DNA of 22,619 bases from Syntrophomonadaceae bacterium (GTDB taxonomy: Bacteria > Bacillota > Dethiobacteria > DTU022). Positions 8,894 through 15,642 of the stretch are shown piece by piece (the stretch's first letter is position 1; the number at the start of each line of letters is the position of its first letter). Under the pieces are notes generated by a model. The model did not search any database, had not been told where the DNA came from, and saw only the letters and a program-made list of their open reading frames with translations. The position numbers and the translations under genes are program-made. Location: NCBI GenBank assembly GCA_007126465.1, contig SLBE01000036.1, positions 1 to 22,619 on the forward strand. Reading direction: 5' to 3'.

Positions 8894-9499
8894 TTGATAG
8901 AATATCTGACAGGCCGCCTGGTTGCGGCTAATCCCGGTAAAGCCGTTATAGAGGTTGGCGGTGTCGGCATTTCCCTGGATATGCCGCCGGCAGAAACGGA
9001 CCTGCCTGCTTTGATCGGGCAGGAAGTCACGATATTTACCCGTTTGCTGGTTAAAGAAGAACAAATGTACCTGTATGGTTTTAGAACTGCTGAAGAACGC
9101 AAGCTGTTTAACCTCGTAATTGGGGTCAGCGGTTTCGGGCCCAGGCTGGCTTTATCACTGCTCGGCCTGTTTACAGTTCCACAGCTTTATGTTGCCGTTT
9201 TGGAGGAAAATATTGCCCAGTTAAAAAGGGCTCACGGGGTGGGGCAGAAAGCCGCGCAGCGCCTGGTCCTGGAGTTAAAAGAAAAACTGCCCCAGGCGAT
9301 AACCTCGGAAGACCTGGCCGGTCAACCACCTGGTTCGGGCGGCTCATCGGTTTTCGATGATTTGACTGAAGCCCTGATTTCTCTCGGCTACTCCGGTGGA
9401 GAGGCAGCAGCGGCAGTAAGCAAAGTTGTAGAGCAAAACGAAAAGGCAAGCCGCGAAGAACTTTTGAAGCTGGCCCTGAAAAGCATGGCCCAAAGTTAA
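8894..9499 (+). CDS. ruvA: Holliday junction branch migration protein RuvA
   Basis: Tetrameric junction-binding subunit of the RuvAB branch-migration complex, 201 residues, the usual length. The N-terminal OB fold (MIEYLTGRLVAANPGKAVIEVGGVGI) and tandem helix-hairpin-helix motifs (LFNLVIGVSGFGPRLALSLL and AHGVGQKAAQRLVLELKEKL) are clear, as is the small C-terminal domain that contacts RuvB (FDDLTEALISLGYSGGEA). The start is a TTG immediately after the ruvC stop, supported by AAGGGAGG at 8876-8883 ten bases upstream and by alignment of the MI-x-x-L-x-G start. Confidence 0.97.
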   Translation: MIEYLTGRLVAANPGKAVIEVGGVGISLDMPPAETDLPALIGQEVTIFTRLLVKEEQMYLYGFRTAEERKLFNLVIGVSGFGPRLALSLLGLFTVPQLYVAVLEENIAQLKRAHGVGQKAAQRLVLELKEKLPQAITSEDLAGQPPGSGGSSVFDDLTEALISLGYSGGEAAAAVSKVVEQNEKASREELLKLALKSMAQS

Positions 9500-9546
9500 A
9501 CTGACTTTTAAGATGTGAAAGTTTATAGCATTGAAAGGAGAGCCGG

Positions 9547-10578
9547 ATGGAAGAAGAAAGAATTGTTTCGGCTGAACGCCATTCAGAAGACGATCCCCAG
9601 CTGGAAGTTGGCTTAAGGCCGCGGACGTTAAATGAATATGTCGGCCAGGAAAAAATCAAAGAAAAGCTTTCTATCTATATCCGGGCAGCCCTGGACCGTA
9701 ACGAGTCACTGGATCATGTTCTGCTCTACGGGCCACCCGGCCTGGGTAAAACGACCCTGGCCCATATTATAGCCAATGAGCTGGGGGTTAGTGTCAGGGT
9801 GACAGCCGGTCCCGCTATAGAGAGGCCCGGCGACCTGGCCGCTATTCTAACCAACCTGGGACATGGCGATGTTCTATTTATTGATGAAATACACCGCCTG
9901 AACCGCACCGTGGAAGAAATTCTTTACCCGGCCATGGAAGATAACGCCCTCGACATCATTATCGGCAAAGGCCCTGGAGCCCGTTCACTGCGCCTGGATT
10001 TGCCACCATTTACCCTGATCGGGGCAACAGTCAGGGCCGGGCTGTTAACTTCGCCATTACGTGATCGGTTTGGGGTCGTTGACCGGCTTGAATTCTATAC
10101 TCCTGAAGAACTGGAGAAAATTATTACCCGGTCAGCAAACATCCTTAACGTAAAAGCAGAAAAAGATGGTGCTGCCGTCATAGCCTGCGCTTCACGGGGC
10201 ACACCGAGGGTCGCTAATCGGCTTTTAAAGAGAGTTCGTGATTACGCCCAGGTGAAAGCCGACAATATAATCACCAGGTCTGTCGCAGAAGAAGCGCTGC
10301 AGATGCTGCAGCTTGATGAAAAAGGCCTGGATGAAATAGATCGCCGTCTGCTCATGGCTTTAATTGAAAAATTTGAAGGTGGTCCTGTCGGCCTTGACAC
10401 GCTGGCTGCCTGTATAAGCGAAGAACCGGAAACCCTGGAAGATGTTTATGAGCCATATTTAATGCAGCTTGGTTTATTAAAAAGAACAGCCCGGGGGCGC
10501 ATGGTGACAAATGAAGTATACAGTTACCTGAGACTTAAGCCGGGCAGCACCAGTGCACAGCAAAAATTGTGGGATTAA
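9547..10578 (+). CDS. ruvB: Holliday junction branch migration DNA helicase RuvB
   Basis: Hexameric AAA+ motor that drives branch migration with RuvA; 343 residues, typical. Walker A is GPPGLGKTT at 62-70 and Walker B with DEIH is at 113-116. The sensor segment TLIGATVRAGLLTSPLRDRFG contains the arginine finger region. The C-terminal winged helix ends in EVYSYLRLKP. The ATG at 9547 has AAAGGAG just upstream. It is 47 bases after ruvA with no terminator between. Confidence 0.98.
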   Translation: MEEERIVSAERHSEDDPQLEVGLRPRTLNEYVGQEKIKEKLSIYIRAALDRNESLDHVLLYGPPGLGKTTLAHIIANELGVSVRVTAGPAIERPGDLAAILTNLGHGDVLFIDEIHRLNRTVEEILYPAMEDNALDIIIGKGPGARSLRLDLPPFTLIGATVRAGLLTSPLRDRFGVVDRLEFYTPEELEKIITRSANILNVKAEKDGAAVIACASRGTPRVANRLLKRVRDYAQVKADNIITRSVAEEALQMLQLDEKGLDEIDRRLLMALIEKFEGGPVGLDTLAACISEEPETLEDVYEPYLMQLGLLKRTARGRMVTNEVYSYLRLKPGSTSAQQKLWD

Positions 10579-10658
10579 CCTGGTAAATGTATCACCGGTA
10601 TCCTGGAGCCAGGGGTCAATATATTTAATGAGCCTTTTTACAAAGGAAGGATTTCAAG

Positions 10659-10877
10659 ATGCCTGATTTAGGTTCCTTTGGCAAACTATTGTTAATCGGC
10701 GGAGCACTGATAGCCGGGGTCGGCCTGCTTTTTCTCTTATTTAACAAATTGGGCCTTGGTCGCTTGCCCGGCGATATAATTATTCAAAGGGAAAATGTGA
10801 CTTTCTACTTTCCCCTGGCAACAATGATCATTGTCAGCATTATTCTGACTCTGCTGTTAAACTTTCTTAGACGGTAA
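10659..10877 (+). CDS. DUF2905 family small membrane protein
   Basis: A 72-residue membrane protein with two hydrophobic helices (about residues 7-28 and 46-68) separated by the conserved loop LGLGRLPGDIIIQRENVTFYFPL, which is the hallmark of the DUF2905 family. No function is known. It sits between ruvB and queA, where family members are often found in Clostridia. The ATG at 10659 follows AAAGGAAGG. Family assignment is firm, function is not. Confidence 0.9.
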   Translation: MPDLGSFGKLLLIGGALIAGVGLLFLLFNKLGLGRLPGDIIIQRENVTFYFPLATMIIVSIILTLLLNFLRR

Positions 10878-10935
10878 TCCAGCAAAAAATATAATATGAT
10901 ATATAACAAGATATAAAGCAGAAGGAAGGTTACAT

Positions 10936-11970
10936 ATGAAATACAGCAAATTAAATGACTATGACTATCACCTGCCCGAAGAATTAATTGCCCAGAAACC
11001 CCTTGAAAACAGGGACCAGTCCCGGATGATGATTTTGAACAAAGAAAATGGTTCAATTACTCATTCAACTTTCAGCCGTTTCCCCGAATTGATGGAAGAA
11101 GGAGATCTGCTTGTTTTAAACAACACCAAGGTCATTCCTGCCCGCCTGGTTGGAAAGATTGAAGGTAAAACAGCTTCAGCAGAACTGCTGCTGATTCATA
11201 AACTGGTTACAGGGCACTGGCTGGCCATGGTCAAACCGGGCAAGAAGCTTAAACCCGGTACGAAAGTAATTTTTGAAAAGGGCGTGGAAGCAGAAATCAT
11301 GGATGTGGCCAGGGAGGGTTTAAGGGTTGTCAGCTTTAACTGCCGGGAACCCCTGGAAAATATCCTGCCTGAAATAGGAAAAGTGCCGCTACCACCTTAC
11401 ATTGAAAACGAAATCGAAGATCCTGACTTATATCAAACGGTATACGCACAGGTAGAAGGCTCGGCGGCTGCTCCAACTGCGGGTTTCCACTTTACCGAAA
11501 AAATGCTTAACGTGCTGAGAAATAAAGGGGTAAGGATTGCTTACATAACCCTTCACATAGGGCCGGGGACTTTTCAACCGGTGAAAACGGAAGATATCCG
11601 TGACCATGTTATGCATTTTGAATACTACAGTATAGAAGCAAAAACAATCCGACTGCTAAAAATGGCCCACAATGAAGGGAAAAAAGTAATTCCTGTCGGC
11701 ACTACGGTAACCAGGGTGCTGGAAACAGTAGCGGATGTTAAGGGTAAAATTGACAACGGCCAAAAAGGGTGGACAGGGCTTTACATCTACCCCGGCTATG
11801 AGTTTAAAGTTGTTGACGCAATGCTTACTAATTTTCACCTGCCCCAGTCAACCCTGCTGATGCTCGTTAGCGCTCTGGCCGGCTATGAAAACACCATGGC
11901 AGCCTATAAGGAAGCTGTTGAACAAAAATACCGTTTTTTTAGTTTCGGCGACTGTATGTTAATTATATAA
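10936..11970 (+). CDS. queA: S-adenosylmethionine:tRNA ribosyltransferase-isomerase
   Basis: QueA moves the ribose part of S-adenosylmethionine onto 7-aminomethyl-7-deazaguanine already in the tRNA wobble position, making epoxyqueuosine. At 344 residues it has the family length. Conserved segments include NNTKVIPARL near residue 62, PLPPYI at 151-156, APTAGFHFT at 179-187, HIGPGTFQPV at 207-216 and NFHLPQSTLLMLVSA at 299-313. The ATG at 10936 follows GAAGGAAGG. It precedes tgt, the enzyme of the previous step. The epoxyqueuosine reductase for the next step is not in the window. Confidence 0.97.
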   Translation: MKYSKLNDYDYHLPEELIAQKPLENRDQSRMMILNKENGSITHSTFSRFPELMEEGDLLVLNNTKVIPARLVGKIEGKTASAELLLIHKLVTGHWLAMVKPGKKLKPGTKVIFEKGVEAEIMDVAREGLRVVSFNCREPLENILPEIGKVPLPPYIENEIEDPDLYQTVYAQVEGSAAAPTAGFHFTEKMLNVLRNKGVRIAYITLHIGPGTFQPVKTEDIRDHVMHFEYYSIEAKTIRLLKMAHNEGKKVIPVGTTVTRVLETVADVKGKIDNGQKGWTGLYIYPGYEFKVVDAMLTNFHLPQSTLLMLVSALAGYENTMAAYKEAVEQKYRFFSFGDCMLII

Positions 11971-12023
11971 AATGTCTCAGGCTCGTTGACAGTAAAGGCA
12001 GCTTAAGATAAGCTATAGGATGG

Positions 12024-13160
12024 ATGAACAGGATGCCCCTGGAGTTTAAAATAACCCATAAATGTTCGTATACCGCTGCCCGGGCCGGTAAGCTTAAAAC
12101 GGCCCATGCCACTGTGTCAACTCCGGCATTTATGCCGGTCGGCACCCAGGGCACGGTAAAAGCTATTACCACCGACGAACTTGCCGCAATGGGCACAGGG
12201 ATAATCCTCAGTAATTGTTACCACCTGTTTTTACGTCCGGGGGTAGAATTGATTGCCCGGCATGGCGGACTGCACAAATTCATGAACTGGCCCGGTGCAA
12301 TCTTGACCGACAGCGGTGGTTTCCAGGTTTTCAGCCTGGGTGGTCTGCGAAAATTAAATGATCAGGGTGTAGTTTTTACATCCCACATAGATGGATCAAC
12401 GCATTTTTTGACCCCGGAAAGGGTCATGCGTTTGCAGAATATAATCGGTTCCGATATTGCCATGATCCTGGACCAGTGTCCGCCCTATCCGGCTGAGCGT
12501 GAAGAAGTTGAAGATGCCGTGCGCCGGACAACCCTGTGGGCGAAGCGGAGCAAAGAAGCGCACATTAATAGTGATCAGGCAGCGTTTGCCATTATTCAGG
12601 GCGGAGTATATGGAGATTTACGCGAGCGCTCGGCAAAAGAACTGGTCGAACTCAACTTTGACGGATACGCAATAGGCGGTCTGAGCGTTGGGGAACCGAA
12701 ACATTTGATGTATGAAGTTCTTGATAGCACGGTTCCGGAGCTGCCGCAGGAAAAAGTGCATTACCTGATGGGAGTCGGCTCCCCTGATGCCCTGCTTGAA
12801 GGTGTCAGGTATGGTATAGATATATTTGACTGTGTCCTGCCGACCCGGATTGCCAGAAATGGCCGGGTAATGACTTCTGAAGGTTACCTGCCGGTCAGAA
12901 ATAGCGCTTTTGCTTATGATTTGGAACCGCTAGATAAAGCTTGCTCATGCCCAGTCTGTAAAAACTACAGCAGGGCTTACATCAGGCACCTGATCAACGC
13001 CGGCGAAATCCTGGGGTTGAGGTTAACAACTTATCATAACCTGTACTACCTGGATCGGTTAATGAGGGAAATCAGGGAAGCCTTAAGCGAGGATCGTTTT
13101 GAAGAGTATTACCGGAAAGTGAGCCCGCAGCTTACAAAAATGTATGGAGGTGTAGTTTAG
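12024..13160 (+). CDS. tgt: tRNA-guanine transglycosylase
   Basis: Exchanges guanine-34 for preQ1 in tRNAs with GUN anticodons. It is 378 residues from the ATG at 12024 or 375 from the ATG at 12033; AGGATGG at 12017-12023 fits the second start better, since it nearly touches the first. The catalytic aspartates are D96 (LTDSGGFQVF) and D269 (FDCVLPTR), and the zinc ligands are C307, C309, C312 and H338 (numbering from 12024). GGLSVGEP and the lining of the preQ1 pocket are intact. The gene lies 53 bases after queA. Its last base is shared with the first base of yajC. Confidence 0.97.
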   Translation: MNRMPLEFKITHKCSYTAARAGKLKTAHATVSTPAFMPVGTQGTVKAITTDELAAMGTGIILSNCYHLFLRPGVELIARHGGLHKFMNWPGAILTDSGGFQVFSLGGLRKLNDQGVVFTSHIDGSTHFLTPERVMRLQNIIGSDIAMILDQCPPYPAEREEVEDAVRRTTLWAKRSKEAHINSDQAAFAIIQGGVYGDLRERSAKELVELNFDGYAIGGLSVGEPKHLMYEVLDSTVPELPQEKVHYLMGVGSPDALLEGVRYGIDIFDCVLPTRIARNGRVMTSEGYLPVRNSAFAYDLEPLDKACSCPVCKNYSRAYIRHLINAGEILGLRLTTYHNLYYLDRLMREIREALSEDRFEEYYRKVSPQLTKMYGGVV

Positions 13161-13435
13161 TGAATTTTGAAGCTCTTGGACCATTTGTACCGTTGATTTT
13201 ACTGTTCGTAGTATTCTACTTTCTGCTGATTCGCCCTCAACAGCAACAGCAGAAAAAGCGCAAGGAAATGCTTAGCAATCTGAAAAAAGGTGACCGGGTG
13301 GTTACCATAGGTGGAATGTACGGTATTATTAAGGAAATCGATGATACAGCAATACAATTGCGCGTAGCCGACAACCTTAACCTTAAGTTTGCCCGGGCTT
13401 CTATCGACAGGGTTATTAACGACGAAGCAGAGTAA
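13160..13435 (+). CDS. yajC: Preprotein translocase subunit YajC
   Basis: A 91-residue accessory subunit of the Sec translocase. It has one N-terminal membrane helix (about residues 8-25, PFVPLILLFVVFYFLLI), then the signature RPQQQQQKKRKEM and a small beta domain (LKKGDRVVTIGGMYGII). The GTG start overlaps the tgt stop codon by one base and is supported by GGAGGTG at 13146-13152, seven bases upstream, which indicates coupled translation. It is the last gene before a hairpin terminator, whereas in many Firmicutes it is followed by secDF. Confidence 0.96.
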   Translation: MNFEALGPFVPLILLFVVFYFLLIRPQQQQQKKRKEMLSNLKKGDRVVTIGGMYGIIKEIDDTAIQLRVADNLNLKFARASIDRVINDEAE

Positions 13436-13483
13436 TTGGAATGCAGCCGGATTTTAACGGCGCCATAAGTAGCAAGCTAAAAA

Positions 13484-13530
13484 AGCACTCCTGCCATGCG
13501 CCAGTAAGGTGTACCAAGGAGTGCTCTTTT
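13484..13530 (+). terminator. Terminator-like hairpin after yajC
   Basis: AGCACTCCT (13484-13492) pairs perfectly with AGGAGTGCT (13517-13525), followed by CTTTTAT. A run of A before the left arm faces the T run, so it could stop transcription from either direction. The 24-base loop is unusually long. Its position at the end of the queT-yajC run and before rarA fits an operon end. The rest of the 165-base gap holds no credible gene. Confidence 0.65.
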
Positions 13531-13612
13531 ATAATTAATGCCAGTAACATCGCGGTCTGGTTATTTGGTAATATCCCTCAGGCCTCGCTGAAGAAAGCCG
13601 GTGAAAGAGAAA

Positions 13613-14932
13613 GTGGATCTGGTCAGTTACGGTCTGGAAAGCAAAATAAAAGCAGAAGGCCCCCTGGCTCAGCGCATGAGGCCTTTAACTCTTGATCAAT
13701 TTATCGGGCAGGAACAAATTCTATCCGAGGGTAAACCGCTGCGCACCCTTATCACCAGGGACAAACTGGCATCGCTTATATTTTACGGACCCCCCGGCAC
13801 GGGAAAAACCAGCCTCGCTAAAATAATAGCCGATGCTACACAGGCTGAATTTGTTCAGCTCAATGCTATAGCCGCTGGAGTTAAAGATGCCCGCCATGTT
13901 ATAGAGCGGGCCAGGGAAAACTGGTCGCTCAATGGCAAGCGAACAATTCTTTTTATTGATGAAATACATCGTTTTAATAAGGCCCAGCAAGATGTTCTCC
14001 TTTCTGCAGTAGAAGAAGGAACGATAATATTTATTGGCGCAACCACGGAAAATCCCTTTTTTTACCTGACCGGTCCGTTGTTGTCACGGACCAGGCTTTT
14101 TGTTTTCGAAGCGCTTGATAAAAAGGATATCATGGAGCTGCTGCAAGCAGCCATGAAAGATTCAGAGCGCGGTCTGGGCAAACTTGATCTGGAAATAGAA
14201 AGAGAAGCCTTTGAATTCCTGGCAGAAAAGGCTAACGGTGACGCAAGGGCGGCCCTTAATGCCCTGGAAACTGCTGTTTCAGTCGCTGATGGTAATGAAA
14301 GCGGGATTAAAGTGACGGTTGAAGATGCCGCCGAAGCTATGCAAAAAAGGCTCCTATCTTATGACCGTCAGGGCGACAATCATTATGATATGGCTTCCGC
14401 TTTAATCAAGTCGATCCGCGGATCTGATCCTGATGCCGCCCTTTACTGGATGGCCCGCATGCTCAAAGGCGGGGAAGATCCTACTTTTATCGCCAGGCGT
14501 CTGGTCATCAGTGCATCTGAAGATATCGGCAATGCCGATCCCCAGGCCTTAAACATTGCTATTAATGCCGCCCAGTCTGTTCAGATGATCGGTATGCCCG
14601 AGGGCAGGATACCGCTGGCCCAGGCTGCAGTTTACCTGGCAGTGGCTCCGAAAAGTAACGCTTCTTACCAGGCTATTAATAAGGCGATGCAAATTGTGGA
14701 AGATGAAGAGAATCGTCCGGTTCCAAAACATTTGAAAGACAGCAGCTACAAAGGCGCAAAGAGACTGGGTCATGGTGAAGGTTATCGCTACCCCCACGAC
14801 TACCCGGGACACTTTGTAGAACAAAACTATCTGCCGGATAGCATCAAAGGGATAAAGTTTTATGAGCCGACAGAGCAGGGTAGGGAAAAACAGATCCGGG
14901 CTATTATGGAATCCAGGAAAAAAAATAAGTAG
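13613..14932 (+). CDS. rarA: Replication-associated recombination protein A (RarA/MgsA), AAA+ ATPase
   Basis: A clamp-loader-like AAA+ ATPase that acts at stalled replication forks. From the GTG at 13613 it has 439 residues, as usual. Walker A is GPPGTGKT at 59-66, Walker B has DEIH at 116-119 (FIDEIHRFNKAQQDVLL), and sensor 1 is GATTENPFF at 142-150. The C-terminal helical domain carries DPDAALYWMARMLKGGEDP and the end segment PVPKHLKD. I prefer 13613 because relatives start with MDL-x-(S/T)Y, matching VDLVSYGL, and GGTGA lies eight bases upstream; a GTG at 13601 would add four residues. No clear promoter was found in the gap after the yajC hairpin. Confidence 0.95.
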   Translation: MDLVSYGLESKIKAEGPLAQRMRPLTLDQFIGQEQILSEGKPLRTLITRDKLASLIFYGPPGTGKTSLAKIIADATQAEFVQLNAIAAGVKDARHVIERARENWSLNGKRTILFIDEIHRFNKAQQDVLLSAVEEGTIIFIGATTENPFFYLTGPLLSRTRLFVFEALDKKDIMELLQAAMKDSERGLGKLDLEIEREAFEFLAEKANGDARAALNALETAVSVADGNESGIKVTVEDAAEAMQKRLLSYDRQGDNHYDMASALIKSIRGSDPDAALYWMARMLKGGEDPTFIARRLVISASEDIGNADPQALNIAINAAQSVQMIGMPEGRIPLAQAAVYLAVAPKSNASYQAINKAMQIVEDEENRPVPKHLKDSSYKGAKRLGHGEGYRYPHDYPGHFVEQNYLPDSIKGIKFYEPTEQGREKQIRAIMESRKKNK

Positions 14933-14947
14933 GCTGATAATTAAGAT

Positions 14948-15574
14948 ATGAAGGAACATTATGATGCAGGACAAATCTATCATGCTCCAATCAGCTCTAA
15001 ACGGGTTTGTTTCAGTGTCCGGGGTTCCCGTTTCATAGCTACCCTGGCGCCGGCTGCAGACGAAAATACTGCCCGCAAGGTAATTGAAAAGGTCAGTACG
15101 GAATTTCCCGATGCCACCCATCATGCCTATGCCTACCGCATTGGCAGTGGTTCTGACACGATCGAACGTTCTTCAGATGCCCGTGAACCGGCCGGTACAG
15201 CCGGGCCACCCATGCTCCGGGTCTTGCAGGGCGGCAATGTTTCCGATGCTGTTATAATAGGGACTCGCTATTTTGGTGGAACAAAACTTGGTATCGGCGG
15301 CCTGACCAGGGCTTACCGGGACTGCGCCCGTAAAGCTCTTGAAACCGCAAAATTGACTACAAAAGAACCGCTTACAACTTACAAGCTTGAACTTGCGTAC
15401 GAGGAACTGGGGGTTGTCAGCAGACTGGTTGAGTCACTGGAGGGAACTGTCCTCAACATAAATTACAGTGATTATGTCGAAATCAAGGTATCTATACCCA
15501 GCCGTGATAAAGAAACCTTTAAAAACGGGTTTGAATCCGCCTGCCGCGGCCATGGCAAACTGTCCGAGTTTTGA
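14948..15574 (+). CDS. YigZ/IMPACT family protein (UPF0029)
   Basis: A 208-residue YigZ/YvyE-type protein. The N-terminal UPF0029 (IMPACT) domain shows SKRVCFSVRGSRFIA, ATHHAYAYRIG, DAREPAGTAGPPML and the family signature GTRYFGGTKLGIGGLTRAY. A DUF1949 C-terminal domain follows (about residues 140-200). Eukaryotic IMPACT influences translational stress signalling; the bacterial role is not settled. The ATG at 14948 has only a weak ribosome binding site, and the gene begins 15 bases after rarA, suggesting it depends on that transcript. Confidence 0.93.
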   Translation: MKEHYDAGQIYHAPISSKRVCFSVRGSRFIATLAPAADENTARKVIEKVSTEFPDATHHAYAYRIGSGSDTIERSSDAREPAGTAGPPMLRVLQGGNVSDAVIIGTRYFGGTKLGIGGLTRAYRDCARKALETAKLTTKEPLTTYKLELAYEELGVVSRLVESLEGTVLNINYSDYVEIKVSIPSRDKETFKNGFESACRGHGKLSEF

Positions 15575-15584
15575 CCCGGTTTTG

Positions 15585-15614
15585 TTGACACGGCTTCTTG
15601 AAAACAGATATAAT
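15585..15614 (+). promoter_or_regulatory. SigA-type promoter of the alaS operon
   Basis: TTGACA (15585-15590) and TATAAT (15609-15614) are both exact consensus, separated by 18 bases. Transcription should begin near 15621, giving a leader of only about 22 bases. That leaves no room for a T-box, so alaS here is not controlled that way. Confidence 0.88.
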
Positions 15615-15642
15615 TGCTTTAACTCAAAATGGAGGTAAAAGG

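Noticed and set aside
8555..9064. A 169-codon open frame on the - strand
   Set aside because: It is antisense to ruvC and ruvA, which are certain; no ribosome binding site and no protein-like pattern.
9171..9659. A 162-codon open frame on the - strand
   Set aside because: It is antisense to ruvA and ruvB and rich in Pro, Ser and Arg, as shadow frames in mid-GC genes often are.
10603..10614. CCTGG-AG-CCAGG as a terminator after ruvB
   Set aside because: The stem is only four or five pairs with a tiny loop, and no T run follows it directly.
11986..12014. TTGACA before tgt as a promoter
   Set aside because: The -35 box is perfect but the sequence 17 bases on (TAAGCT) is a poor -10, and transcription would start at the tgt start codon.
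13441..13695. An 84-codon open frame between yajC and rarA
   Set aside because: It spans the terminator hairpin and overlaps rarA in another frame, has no ribosome binding site and its product resembles nothing known.
14549..15124. A 191-codon open frame on the - strand
   Set aside because: It lies opposite the end of rarA and the start of the YigZ gene, both with clear family matches; its product looks like a shadow translation.
15575..15642. A T-box leader for alaS
   Set aside because: The consensus promoter at 15585-15614 leaves a leader of about 22 bases, far too short for a T-box, and no T-box motif is seen.
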